A stretch of DNA of 64,000 nucleotides from Portulaca oleracea (Eukaryota; Streptophyta; Magnoliopsida; Caryophyllales; Portulacaceae): positions 16,792,594 through 16,856,593 of the forward strand of contig CM055881.1 of NCBI GenBank assembly GCA_029582165.1, in the 5' to 3' direction. The position numbers and the translations under genes are program-made. Below the pieces are notes generated by a model. It was given only the letters and a program-made list of their open reading frames with translations. It did no database searches and was not told the DNA's origin. Shown one piece after another: positions 1-11,498 of this stretch (position 1 is the stretch's first letter; each line of letters begins with the position of its first letter).

Positions 1-25
1 AACCTCCCGGGACATCAAAGATGCA

Positions 26-1194
26 ATGTTTTCCATTCCTAATTCTAAAACCCCCGGTCCTGATGGATTCTCAAGTGGTTTCTTCAAATCTGGTTGGAAG
101 TATATCGGTCCCCTGGTCATTGACGCAGCTCAAGAATTTTTCTCCAAAGGTTCTCTACTCCGGGAATTTAATGCAACAAACCTGATTCTGATCCCAAAAA
201 TTCAAAACACAAACAATCGGGAGACTTCAGACTGATCCCAAAGATTCTTGCCACTCGCATAAAGGAGGTTCTTCCTTCAATCATTAATCCCAGCCAAGGG
301 GCTTTTGTCCCAGGGCGAGAGCTCCTTCACAATGTCCTCCTCTGCCAGGAAATTGCCAGGGGATATAATAGGAGCTCCATTTCTCCTCATTGCATGATGA
401 AAATTGACCTTCGCAAAGCTTTCGACTCTGTTCATTGGAAATTTATTGAAGAAGCACTCCATGATTTTCGTTTCCCCCAATGGATTGTGAATTGCATAAT
501 GAGCTGCATTACTACCACAACTTTCTCTGTGTATGTTAACGGGAAGAACTCCGACATTTTTCAGGGTAGGAGAGGCCTAAGGCAGGGGGACCCCATCTTT
601 CCCCAGATTTTTGTTATTACAATGGAATATCTTTCTCGCTCCTTATTTTACTACACCCAGGATAACTACAAGTACTACCCCCGGTGCAAAGACCTGAAGA
701 TGACTCATCTTATGTTTGCTGATGACTTAGTCATATTCACATCGTCAAATCGGCATTCAATCCAACTGATTATGAAGGCCTTCACCCATTTCTCAACGGT
801 TACGGGTCTCACAGCAAACACACAGAAACCCGAGGTAGTTTTCGGTGGGGTCACTAATGATCAAGCTCGCCTAATGAGAGAATATACTGGGTACGCCATG
901 GGGAAATTTCCTTTCAAGTATCTTGGTTTCCCGATCACTGCGAGTAATCTGACAACCAATAATTGTGCTTTACTCACGGATAAAATTCTTGCAAAAATCA
1001 GAATGCGGTCCTCCCGCCATATCTCCTATACAGGGAGAGTGGTTCTCATTAACTCGGTGCTAATAGGAGTCTTTAGCTTCTGGGCAAGGACTTTTGTCAT
1101 CCTTCCCACTGTCATTAATGCCATTGTTAAACACTGTCGGGACTTCTTGTGGGGGTCGTCAGAAGATCGTCGTCGAAATCCCATGGTGACGTAG
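26..1194 (+). pseudogene. LINE reverse transcriptase, frameshifted
   Basis: The first segment (26-235) carries the PGPDG motif that opens plant LINE reverse transcriptases. After a stop and a frame change the reading resumes through the conserved QGAFVPGR stretch (about 295-320). The main block from 394 has the DLRKAFDSV motif, the GLRQGDP motif near 572-592 and the catalytic FADD box at 715-726. Some sequence between 235 and 245 appears to be missing, because the usual residues joining the two blocks are absent. The catalytic box itself is intact, but no single frame spans the domain, so I call it a pseudogene. Confidence 0.85.
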
Positions 1195-1200
1195 GATACT

Positions 1201-2009
1201 GTGTGCAAACCCAAACGCAATGGTGGTCTAGGTCTGAAGCATCTGACAGCTTGGAACAACGCTAATATTGCAAAGCTTATATGGGACATTCAGAACAATA
1301 AAAATGTGCTTTGGGTTAAGTGGATCCACGCTCGATATATCAGGAATCACTCATGGTGGAACTATACCCCACCGTATGATATATGTCCCTACTGGAAGCA
1401 CTTATGTGAGGCCAAAGAAATCATCAAGTGGGGATGTGAAGCTGGGAAAAAATGGTTCTGGAAGGGTTCAACCTCGGGAGACTACAGAGTACAGGATGGT
1501 TACCAATGGCTCATAAACTACACAGACGAGCCAAGATGGACCTCCATCACCTAGAACTCACTCACGGTTCCTCGACATGGCTTCATTACATGGGTAATGA
1601 TCCTCAACAAACTCCCCGTCGTGAAAGAACAAACAGATGGAGGGGGGGTGGTGACAGTTTTTGTGTTCTCTGCATGAAGGAGACTGAAACTGTGAATCAC
1701 TTATTTGCTGGCTGCGTCTATACACAAAGGGTGGCATCCCTGCTCGCACAATGGACTTTGCAACCCGTCCTTGAGAGCACCTCAGAGGTGACCACCTGGG
1801 TGGACAGGATAATCAGCACGGGAAAGACAAAGGCCATTAAGGACCTAATATGTGCTACATACTGCATGCTCAACTATCACATTTGGAAGCATAGGAACAA
1901 CATTATTCATAGGGGCAACATAACTAATGCTGAGCAGGTAGGAAAGGCTGTTATGAGAGACATTCAAACAAGAGTAATTGTTTGTGCAAAAAGGAAGAAA
2001 AAAATATAG
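1201..2009 (+). pseudogene. LINE C-terminal region with zf-RVT-like domain
   Basis: Reading continues from the reverse transcriptase after the stop at 1192-1194. The frame from 1201 has the GGLGLKHL motif typical of the region after plant LINE reverse transcriptase. From 1452 a second frame encodes Cys and His residues in the order C..C...H...C (CVLCMKETETVNHLFAGC), matching the zf-RVT domain. The stop at about 2007-2009 is followed by roughly 115 bp of 3' untranslated sequence. At least one frameshift, near 1480-1550, separates the two frames. Confidence 0.8.
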
Positions 2010-2123
2010 TGGAATCCTTGACATTGTTTGCTCCCAAAGCTTTAGGTTCTGAGGCTTGCTCCCCTCAGTTTTGTAAATAATTGAATTTGTTTCTAATAAT
2101 ATAATTGCCATGTTTTGCTGTTG

Positions 2124-2126
<3 letters not shown>

Positions 2127-2180
<54 letters not shown>
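2127..2180. repeat. (AT)n microsatellite at the LINE 3' end
   Basis: An uninterrupted AT dinucleotide run separates the LINE 3' end from a pararetrovirus-like fragment. Confidence 0.95.
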
Positions 2181-2184
<4 letters not shown>

Positions 2185-2326
2185 GTACCATCAAAAGCTT
2201 CTGTAATCATTGCTTTAACAGACTCTAATTGAAGATCTGGAGGAGTATTCCTTGAATAATAAGGAATTGTCTTATCTTTCGAAAATATTTTATGAATATA
2301 ATAAGTTACTTGATCATCATCTATTC
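2181..2326 (-). mobile_element. Duplicate fragment of the pararetrovirus-like capsid region
   Basis: These 146 bp are almost identical, in the same orientation, to 16166-16311, which covers the start of the capsid-like ORF and the sequence just upstream of it. A few substitutions separate the two copies. On the minus strand the fragment lies downstream of the distal ORF of the same element, out of its normal order. That arrangement points to a rearranged or concatenated insertion. Confidence 0.85.
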
Positions 2327-2695
2327 CCGGGGGATTTTTGGAGTGAAAATGTGAACTTCACTAAGTCTTGAAATGGTACCTGCAAAGAAAACGTTAGTAA
2401 TAAAACCTTTTTTTTATTGAATGTCCACATATGAGTTTTTATATCTCATATGGGTCTTGAGCACATGGTTTATCAAATGGATCATAATTTGAATGGTCTG
2501 ATGTTGAAGATTCTGATGAATTTGCACTTGAAAGTAGGAATAATTGTTGTTACTACTTCTTGAGTAGTTTAATCTCCTGCTTGAGTAATTGAATTTCATC
2601 AACTTGAGCTTGTTCTTTTTCTTTTCCTTTTGATTTTTTGTCTTGTTTTAGTGGAGTTGCTAGAATGACTTGAGCTGGAGAACTTGGTTTAACAC
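2327..2695 (-). pseudogene. Distal end of the pararetrovirus-like last ORF, cut off by Athila element 1
   Basis: Read on the minus strand, this stretch continues the ORF that stops at the right edge of Athila element 1 (13006). A Lys/Glu/Gln-rich segment around 2690-2560 looks like a coiled coil, and a Ser- and Asp-rich tail follows. A stop or frame change lies near 2560. The join across the retrotransposon is supported by the AACAC duplication at 2691-2695 and 13006-13010. I do not recognise a biochemical function for this ORF. Confidence 0.65.
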
Positions 2696-4221
2696 TGTTT
2701 AGACCCAATTTTCGGCCTAAATATCGCCTTTTATCATGGTCTTTTGACTCGTTTCCGGTCTATTTTCGTGCATTTTAGTATGTTTTTAGTTATTTTGTAG
2801 GTTTTGGCGTTTTACAATAAAACGAGGTAAAACGGGCCGTTTTTTAGTCTTTTTGGCGATTTCCCGAGCCGAGGCGGACTGAGAGCCGAAGCGGAGTTGA
2901 CCCGGGAAGCCTTTCCCCATGTTTGGTGCAAAATAGTGAGGTAACACCTGCTACGATCCTTGTAGCGGCCTATACATACCTTGGAAAGAAGGAAGAAAAA
3001 GGGTGAAAGAGCCAAGAGGGTAGCCCCCGTCACGCTACTGGTGACACCCGCTACCTCGGCTGGGCAGAGGAAGACAGCAGCCACAGTCTCCTGGACAGCA
3101 CCTGCGGTCTTATGAAGCTCAGAATCGCCTGGGAGATTTGCCTGGTCGCGCCCGCTACGGGGTAGGCGACGCCCGCTACTCTCCCCATTTTCTGCGCATT
3201 TCTTCGGCTTGAAACGCTGTGTTTTGCCCAACTGTTTTGCCTTGTATAAATACTCCTATTGACGATTTTCTGACAAAAAAGAATCAGAGGTTTGTTTTAT
3301 GATTTAGACTTTTACATTCAGCTTGTATTAGAGAGAGATTAGTGAGAGTTTAATCTAGGGTTTTGGTGATTTTGAGTTGTTGAAGATTATGGGATTCAAA
3401 CAATTGAGAGATTGTTGGATCATCTTTTTATTGCTTTTCCTTGTTCATCTACTGCACTTTGATAAGTATTCTCTTCCCTTAACTATTTATTAATTACTTT
3501 GCTAATTACTTTCTTGCTTGTTTAATTGTTCTTGCTTTCTATTTCAATTGTTTGGCTTGTTTGTGATTGTTGTTGATAGAAATCATGCTTAGGGTTGGTT
3601 TGGATGTTGTTAGTATAGTTAGTATCATGATTAGTGGCTACTATGGGTTAGGGGGTAATTAAGGATGTGAATTGGTGATTAGGTTTGGGTTAGCAATTTT
3701 AGTGAATAATTAGTGGGAAAATCAATTTCCTACTCCTTTCCTTCCCTCAAGTGGGATGTATTTGAGTCCGAAAGCGCCAGAATACATCCAACACTTGTGT
3801 GGGAAGGTCGGAGATGGGATAGTTAATGCTCACCCACGAAAGTGGAAGGAGGTTAACTAGGGAATTCCATTTCATTAACCCTCCGGGTCCGTGGTGGACT
3901 TTAGGGAAGTTAATCTGGACTATCCTCGAAAGAGGAAGCTCGATGGGTATTTTCTAACGGAATTTCCACTTGATTCTCCCTCCTTATTATTTCTCTTGTT
4001 GCAAAACCCATTTCCTCATCCCTGTTTGCATCCCGAAAAGCCTCCGAAGCCCATTTCCTTTCCTTGACCGACCTTAGTTTTGTTTTTTGCGTTGTGACCC
4101 CATTCAATCGAGTTCCTTACCTTGGCAATCTCATCTCGACCTTAGACCTAGATTCTATGGCCAAGGCCCCTCGCTCCCTGAGAAGAATGATAAAAACCGA
4201 GGTCTAACAAACCAAGTTACA
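2696..4221 (+). repeat. 5' LTR of Athila element 1
   Basis: The LTR starts with TGTTTAGACCC and ends with GTTACA. Most of it can be aligned by eye with 11499-13005. Between about 2940 and 3180 it holds several copies of a 14-bp imperfect palindrome (for example GTAACACCTGCTAC and GTGACACCCGCTAC). These lie just upstream of a TATA-like TATAAATA at about 3245-3252, so the array is in U3. The first 20 bp differ from the other LTR. Confidence 0.9.
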
Positions 4222-4226
4222 CAAAA

Positions 4227-4244
4227 TAGCGCCGTTGCCGGGGA
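4227..4244 (+). other. Primer binding site, tRNA-Asp type (Athila element 1)
   Basis: TAGCGCCGTTGCCGGGGA lies 5 bp after the LTR. Athila-group elements normally have TGGCGCCGTTGCC here. The second base is changed (A for G). Confidence 0.85.
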
Positions 4245-4372
4245 GCCGACGCCCCTAATTTTAGTTTCTTGGTTTTTGGTTAATTGAGTGTGCTTTCACG
4301 CTAGAAATCATTTTATCTCGATCCCAATGAATTTGATGCTTGTTCATTTCTTATAGGCGTTTTCGAGTTCTA

Positions 4373-5398
4373 ATGGGTGAAGCTCAAGTTGGTTCACCTC
4401 GTACCTTTCTATCATATGTCGTTCCATCATTGGGTACGGGAGGCAGTCCGATCACATTACCACCAATACCACCTGATGTTGTGTTCGAGTTTAAATCTCA
4501 CTTACTTGAAGTATTCGAAAGAAACCCGTTTCATGGGGACAATGCTGCTGAATGTCCCATTGCTCATATTGATAAGTTCGAAGACCGGATTAGCTTTATG
4601 CACATTCCGAGGATACCACCAGAATTTTTGAAGTTGAAATTCTTTCCTCTTACTCTTACAGGGAAAGCGAAGATATGGTTACAAACATGTCCACCTGGTT
4701 TTTATTCTTCATGGGAGGCACTTAAAGGAGATTTCCTTCATCGTTTCTTTCCGGCGGAGGAGACACACCGACTTAGAGCAGAAATTTTGAGTTTCAAGCA
4801 AGGGCCGGGAGAAAGTCTTTCGTTGCTTGGGGATATTTAAGAGCCTTCAACGACAGTGCCCTCATCATAATTTACCAGATTGGATGTTGCTTCAACATTT
4901 TTATCATGGGCTTCGTGGTCCTCTTAAAGAATCTATTGATAATGCGTCTGGAGGGATGTTTTTGAAGAAGACCGTGGAAGAGCCAATATTTTCTTCCATG
5001 AGTTATCACAACACGCTCCTCATTGGGGAAGTGGCCAAAGTTCAGGAGACTGAAGCAATTTTTTGGAGGATAACCCGATTATAAAACTTCTTTTGTCCAC
5101 CGTTTGTGAAATGCAAAAAGAGAAGTCTAATGTGGAGGCTTCTAATCAGTTGAGAATTGCCCAAGCCAAGCAATCCTTTGCATCCACTTCCGTTCCAAAT
5201 ATTCATACTTGTGAGTTTTGCTATGGTCCACACCCTACCCAACAATGTGTAAAAATTCAACAATTGGTGCAAGTGAATGCTATCCATTCTTCCCACATCA
5301 ACCAACATCCTTTTCAAATCACCAACCATCACCCTTCTACCTCTCAACCCCATGAACATCACTCATCTATTCAAGAAGAATCCTACCATCAAACCTAA
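4373..5398 (+). pseudogene. Athila gag, frameshifted
   Basis: The chosen ATG at 4373 is the first one after the primer site that opens the gag frame. The capsid-type Retrotrans_gag core is recognisable: an FHGDN-like segment, the LKLKFFPLTLTGKAKIWL block around residues 90-110, and a CPHH motif near 4858. Frame changes occur near 4830 and 5065. A Cys-poor knuckle-like motif (C-X2-C-X8-C, about 5210-5250) and a His/Gln/Ser-rich tail follow. The gag product would form the particle, but this copy cannot make it in one piece. Confidence 0.82.
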
Positions 5399-5579
5399 AA
5401 AGGTATTCCACAACCTCAAATTTCTTCACCACCCCAAGATCCTCGATTGAGTTGATGCTTAAGCAAATTATGGAGAATCAAGAGAAGGATCGAGCTTACA
5501 TCCGAATTCTGGAACTCAAATTAGCTCAAGTCAATCAACCTCAATCTATACCTATCCAACACCTCAACCCGTTCAAGAG

Positions 5580-6863
5580 GTGGAGGTGAATGCTATTACT
5601 TTGCGGAGTGGAAAAGAAGTTGAGGGACCCAAGTTGGTGGAGGAGGGACCTTCTAGAGAAAATGAGGGAGATGTGGAGAATATAGTTGAAGGAGGAGATA
5701 TGGAGGTTGAGAAACCTGTTGATGAAGAGGAAAAGGATGATGTTGTGGTTGAGCAATCTGTTGATGAGGAGAAAGAAGATTTGGTGAGACCCAAAGAGAT
5801 TGAGAAGGAGAATGATCTTGATCAACCCACGGGGTAGTTGAAACCATATAGACCACCAATTCCATTTCCCGGATGATTGGTTCAACACAAGAATGATGAG
5901 AAATTTTCCAGATTTGTTTTGATGTTGAAGAAACTTCAAGTTAATATACCATTTCTAGATGCCATGTCGGAGGTCCCTTCATTTAAGAAACATCTCAATG
6001 ACCTTTTGACAAACAAGAGAAGAATCAAGGAGTTATCGACCGTTCATCTCACGATTAGTTGCAATGCTATCATGGGAAGCAAGACTCCCGAGAAACTAGC
6101 CGATCCCGGTAGTTTCTCTATTCCATGCTTGATTGGGGAAATGAAGATTGATAAAGCACTTTGTGATTTAAGAGCGAGTGTAAGTATCATGCCTCACTCC
6201 ATATGCAAGAAGCTCAATCTCGATGATTTGACCCCCACGACAATCAATTTGCAACTTGTCGATAGAAGTATTAGAAGGCCGCTAGGGATTCTTGAAGATG
6301 TCCCAATTCAAGTTGGAAGTTTTCTCATTCCTTGTGATTTTGTTATTTTAGAGATGGAGGAAGATTGGAATATACCCATTATTCTTGGTCGACCCTTCTT
6401 GGCTACCGTAGAAGCTATCATAGATGTGAAAAGAGGCCGCTTGTCTCTTCATGTGGGTAGAGATCATATCATTTTTGACATTGATCCTTCAAGGGTGAAA
6501 TCCCGCAAAGAATCTCATTTTAAGGTCAATGCGGTGGTAGGCATCTTGGAGGAGTCCCAAAAGGATTCTTATTTCCTTGAAGTTGAGCCCGATGATTGGG
6601 GAGAAATCAAATATCTAAGAGCTTCGCATCAAATTCTACATGAATTTAAGGACATCCACCATGATCATCCTTTTAAGATCATTCCGTGGAGGAAGGAGAT
6701 TTCTTTGAATGAAATCTATGTTGAGTGCAACAAAGCCAATGAGATGATTTTCAAAGGTCCTAGGACCGGTAAACCACCAAACACCAAGTTGAAGTTACTT
6801 TCTACTTCTATATCCTCATACCCTACTCAGTTTTTGAGGAAGCAAGCTTCGTTTTTGAGTTAG
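5580..6863 (+). pseudogene. Athila protease region with altered active site
   Basis: The segment begins with NAITLRSGKEV, which marks the gag-protease junction in Athila-like elements. An acidic linker follows, with a stop at about 5837. The frame from 5877 contains the retropepsin-like fold: GSFSIPCLIG, the active-site box, then IILGRPFLAT. The active-site box reads DLRAS instead of the usual DLGAS, replacing the glycine of the catalytic triplet with arginine, so the enzyme is probably inactive. The frame stops at 6863 and nothing resembling reverse transcriptase follows. Confidence 0.85.
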
Positions 6864-8054
6864 GGCAGGAGATGTTGGAAAAGAAGAAGGAAGCGTTAGT
6901 GGAGGAAGCCAAAGAAAATGCTACCCGGATTTCCTAGATGGATGATTAGACCACCGGAAGAGTGTCCCATGACATCCACGAATCTCTTTGAGAATCGAGG
7001 GAAAAAGAGGAAGAAGAATTGGTGGAAAAGATTGTTGATGTTTTTGGTTTGTGTCCCAAGGATTCCAAGAATCAAGTAAGTATTTAGGTCAAGCTAGGGA
7101 CCTAAAACTAGCGCTTTATAGGAGGCACCCCATAATTTTTGAGGTTCTTCTTTTAAATTTTAAATTTTTGCATTTTCTAATTTTGTTTCCTTTTCTTCTT
7201 TTTATTTTTTCTTTAGGTGTTTTTATTTTTCTTGTCTTTTTAATTTTCTTTATTTCTTTATTTTGTATTTTTGAGGTATTAGTTCTAGGTTCAAAAGAAA
7301 AAGTTTGAAAAAAAGAGAAAAAAAAGGTGAAAAATAGAAAAAGTTGAAGTTGAAAAATAAGAAAATTGAAGTTGGAGTGAGTGAGTTTTGAAAAAGAAAA
7401 TTATAAGTGTTGAGAGAGTTTGGAAGTTAGAAAAAAAATTTAGATTGAACGTGAGGAAGTATGGAAAAATTGAGTGTTGAAGTGCGTAAGTTTTTAGGAG
7501 TTGAATTTTATTTTGGAGTCTTGGAAATTTTTGTTGGCATTGTCAGGAAGAGGTAGCAGGCACTACCTAATGCGTAGCAGCCGCTACAACAAGCAGCAAG
7601 CCCGCTTCGGGAGCCAACCGCAGCTGCGAAGCAAGGAGGACAGCGCCTGCGATGCACGATCAAACGCCATCATTCCCAGCCCAGCACACGTCGCGCCCTC
7701 GACCCGATAGTGTCAGCGAGTGATTAAGCCCTGCCAGCCCGACTCTATTCTCACTTTTCCCATTTCTTTTCTCACTCCTTCGACTCTCTCTCTCTCTTCA
7801 AGCCCTAAACCTGCGACAAACCCTCACACTCACACCCATTCTTTCTTCTCAATCATCAATTTGACCCTCACCCTCCCTCCATTTTCAGAATCTAAACCCT
7901 AATTTCTTCTCCTTGCTGCGAAAACTTGCTGCTAGAATTGCGATTTTTGCCCAGATTCTGCCCTAACTTGCGACATTGTTCAAGCATCCATTCTACACAT
8001 CTAAGTGAGGCACTATTATTGTCAAGTTCTTGCCAAGTCTTGGTTTTGTTCATC
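6864..8054 (+). other. Spacer where pol would be expected
   Basis: No coding region is defended here. A short stretch near 7075-7130 resembles the end of Athila pol (VKLARDLKLAL-like after one frame shift). This suggests that reverse transcriptase, RNase H and integrase were removed by an internal deletion ending about here. The rest is T- and A-rich (7140-7500). Two 14-bp palindrome-like units (GTAGCAGGCACTAC and GTAGCAGCCGCTAC) at about 7550-7590 echo those in the LTR. Confidence 0.6.
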
Positions 8055-9555
8055 ATGAGTGGAAGGAATAAGTGTTCACGTGTCGAAGAAGCTCCTTCAT
8101 CGCAAGCGGGACCATCCTCATCTATAAAGGATCGTTGCCGAGCGTAACCGGCCACACTAATTCAGTGTGATCCGAATGAGGATGTGACTTTCCGAGATAA
8201 TGAGCATAGACAACGGTATGAATCGCTTCAAGCACGGAAGATATGTGCATCGGATACTTATGATGCAGCGACGATTGAAGCCATTCATTGCAAACCGAGC
8301 TTTGATTATCTCATTCGTGTTCTTGGTTGGGAGGTGTTCATCATGATCGATGAATCGATTGTGGACCAACCCGTCCTCAAAATTTTAAGCTCCTTGAAGG
8401 TTTACGATGATGGCAAGAAAAACACACATTTTGAATACCAAGTCGCCAATAAAGATAAGCAGTGCACCTTGAAGTGTTTTTGCCTAAGGTTTGGGTTGCA
8501 TGATGATGGGAGATTCTATGAGCGATGCGAGAATTTTGATGAGCAAAAGGCAATGAAGGACTTAACTTGTTGGAGGAGGATGAATCATGGTATGAGAGGC
8601 GAAACACCACGTTATCATTGCTCCCGAAATTCTAAGGGGCGTGATTTTTGCAATCCAGTTATCCGAATCCTCCATAGGATTGTCACAAGTTCAGTGTTTG
8701 GGAGAGATGATGGACGCCCCAAGGTTCGGAAGGATGACCTCTTTGTGATCTAAAATGTCGTAAGGGGTAAAAGGGTCAACACCGGATCTTGCATTCAACA
8801 TTGTCTTCGGGAGATTAGCATGGAACCCCGACCTACTACTATCGGGATGGGGCATATCATTTTCCACTTCTTAGTTCAAGAACGTTTCGGGAAATATTTG
8901 AAGTGGACACCGCGCTATCTTCCGGATCTTATCGATAGGGTGCAGTTGCAGAAAATGAACATCCTCGTCAAGCACCCAACTTTCATGATCTATTGCCATG
9001 GACACGATAACAAAACGAAGATTCTCTTGGATCCGGACCATGGCGAGCAGTGGTTGGATATCACTAAGGAGCGAAACTGGTCTTGTGGTCAGGTTCCTAG
9101 TGACCGCAAGGTGGGTGGTCCAGATGTGTCCGGTAGTGAGGAAGAAGAGGAGGGTGAAGATGAAGAAGGAGAAGAAGAAAAAAAATGAGGAGGAAAAAGA
9201 GGAGTATACCGGCCATGGTGAAGCTAGCAGAAGGGGAAGTCATCCATAGGAAGCTTTACTTGAGCATCTCAACTCTAGATTTGATCAAATGAGAGTTGAC
9301 CTTCAAGAACAACGGGCTTTGCTCCAGGGTCAGCATAACTTGTTGGAGACCCAACAAGACTTGCTACATGCCCAGCAGTCCACACTTCAAAGGCACGAGG
9401 AGTACTTTCAACAACAAAACCAGTATTGGCGTGACTGGGGGTATTATCATTACTCCATTGCAAACAATCCCCCGGCACCACCAGAGTACAGAAACCGCCA
9501 TTATCCCACTTACTTTCCCTATCACCCATATCCTCCACCGGGAGGATCCGAGTAA
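8055..9555 (+). pseudogene. Athila ORF-1/env-like protein, broken
   Basis: The start is the ATG at 8055, which opens a Ser-rich N-terminus. A stop occurs near 8145, then a long frame from 8184 to 8753, another stop, and a continuation from 8820 to 9188. The body has the block that recurs downstream of pol in Athila elements: RYESLQARK, then a Cys/Phe-rich middle, then PVIRILHRI and SVFGRDDG near 8655-8715. An acidic Glu/Asp run follows, then a Gln-rich coiled-coil segment and a Pro/Tyr-rich tail (9289-9555). The function of this family is not established; an envelope role has been suggested. Confidence 0.7.
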
Positions 9556-11488
9556 TGATTTGTAAGTGTCCCCGCTCCCACTTTACTCTCTTTATTGATT
9601 TCATTCACACTGTTAGTGTTAGATAAGTGTGGGGTTGTTTTATGGGAAAGTTGGGGAAGTGTGTCGTGTAGCCTGGTTTTGTCGAGTTCGTTGTCCCGAT
9701 GGTTTACTAGTTTCATTTCTGTTGCTTTATCTTGGAAAGTTCGGTCATGAGAGATGTTTCACCCTCAACTCTCGCCTCAAACTAGTGAGGTTCGGGGTTG
9801 AGGTTAGCTAGTGTCAATGTAAATTTTGTAAATAGTTTGTTTTTCATTAAGTTCTTTAGTTAGTGTCTTGTTTTCGTTTTTTGTTCTTTTTCTTTTATGC
9901 ATGCGAACATTCACACTTATTATGTTTTTCTTGTTTATTCCTAACCCAAGTGTGATGTTTTCCTGGATCGCGGACTGGTTCTGTTCTTTAATTGAAGACC
10001 ACGAGGTAACCTCTTTCCGCACTCTTTGTTGTGTATATATCTGGATCCTTGTTGCGTGCTTGATTTTCTTTTTGGGTGGTGAGCCCCTTTGAGTGTCTGT
10101 GTTGGGATTATTTTGCTATTAGAGCCGTGTGGGCTCGGGTCGCCACAATTTACTTGCTAGTTGTTTTTGTTTGGTTGCTTTTTGTAGGTTCTCTACCCTT
10201 TTCTTGTGACACCTTCCCACAATGAGGACATTGTGGCGTTTTAAGTGAGGAGGGGAGGGGGGAAATATTATGTTTCAAGGGTAGATCACCTAGCTTTTTG
10301 TTTTTGTTTTCTTAGTTTTGCTTAAAATTTGAAAAAAAAAATGTGTGAAAAAGGAGAAAAAAGGGAATGAAAAACCTTAAAAGTTTTCATTTTTGTTTTG
10401 TTTTTGTTTTTGCTTCATTTCTTGGTTTTTGTTGTTAAAATTGGGAAGTCGTTCTTAATCTTCTTAAAAAGAAACCAGTTTGAGCATTTTCGACCCTACT
10501 TCAGGCGATGTCTTGACTCATTTTAATTAGATACCCTTCATTGAGTGTCTAGCGAGATCCCTGATTCTTTTCACGTTCTGGTTGAAACTGGGAGACCCTG
10601 GGTACTCACTACCGAGCTTGTTTTCTAAAAAGAAAAAAAAAGTTAAATAAATGAATTAATTGGTCCGTGTCGGTCGAACGACATTAACCACCATAAAGTT
10701 AGTCGACCTACATGGGACTGGTATTAGCGGTACGGCGCTAATACCCCTTAAACCTCCTTCTACTATCGTTCGCAATGAAGAGGTGTATGGAAAAGCCTGT
10801 GTTGGGAGGGTAAACCCCATTGTTGTGCCGTTGCAATTCCCGAAAACTAACGCCAACCTTTAAACTAAATTGAAAATGTTGGAAAACCCAACCCAAAAAG
10901 AAAGTTAAGTGTTAATAAAGTGAGGAGTCTTTCCTTGCATCACCTGCGGCCCTCACCAAGCCAATGGCGACCAAATGCGGGGGAGGGCAACTCTTTACTA
11001 ATTGTGTTCATTTTGAAATAAGCTCGGGTGTGAGCTTTAATTTTGGGGTCGATCGGAATCAGTTAGAACCCAATAAGCACTTGCACACATGGGATTTAGC
11101 TTTGCATAAGGTGTAGGGGATCAAAAACCTCTAAGATTGGCAATTGCTTGAGTTAGATGTATGTGTGATGCTCATAACGGTTCCTTTTGGAGGATTAGTA
11201 TCGTTTTCTTGATTGCGATTGCATGATTACTTGAAGCAAGTTGTTTTTCTTTTCCTTTTCTTTCTTTGGTTTTGTTTTTCACTTTCCCTCTCTCCTTTTT
11301 CTTTGGCATTTGTGGGTAGAGCCGTTACAAACCCTCACGAGTCCATCTCGTCCACCCGGGCTGTCGGGGGTTTCAAAGGGCTTGGTGCATACGCTAAATG
11401 CACTCGTTTCCTCCCACGTCAGAGGAGTTGGTGTTAAGTTTTTCTTATTTGTTTTGTTTTGTTTTGCTCGGGGTGAGAAAAAGTTTAA
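9556..11488 (+). other. Non-coding 3' region of Athila element 1
   Basis: About 1.9 kb of T-rich, low-information DNA without a defensible ORF. Long 3' spacers of this kind are usual between the last ORF and the polypurine tract in Athila elements. Confidence 0.7.
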
Positions 11489-11498
11489 GTGTGGGGGA
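11489..11498 (+). other. Polypurine tract of Athila element 1
   Basis: GTGTGGGGGA immediately precedes the 3' LTR, in the position where plus-strand DNA synthesis is primed. Confidence 0.85.

Larger units (their letters stand above)
1..2126 (+). mobile_element. L1-type LINE, 3' portion, degenerate
   Basis: The window opens inside a non-LTR retrotransposon. Reverse transcriptase motifs, a zf-RVT-like C-terminal region and an A/T-rich 3' untranslated stretch follow in the usual plant L1 order. The coding part changes frame several times, so the copy is dead. The element runs into an (AT)n tract at 2127 rather than a clean poly(A) tail. The 5' end lies outside the window, so total length and target duplication cannot be judged. 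Confidence 0.85.

Noticed and set aside
2812..3231. 139-codon ORF in the Athila 1 LTR (and 11694-12002)
   Set aside because: Lies wholly inside both LTRs and reads through the palindrome array; no sign of coding selection.
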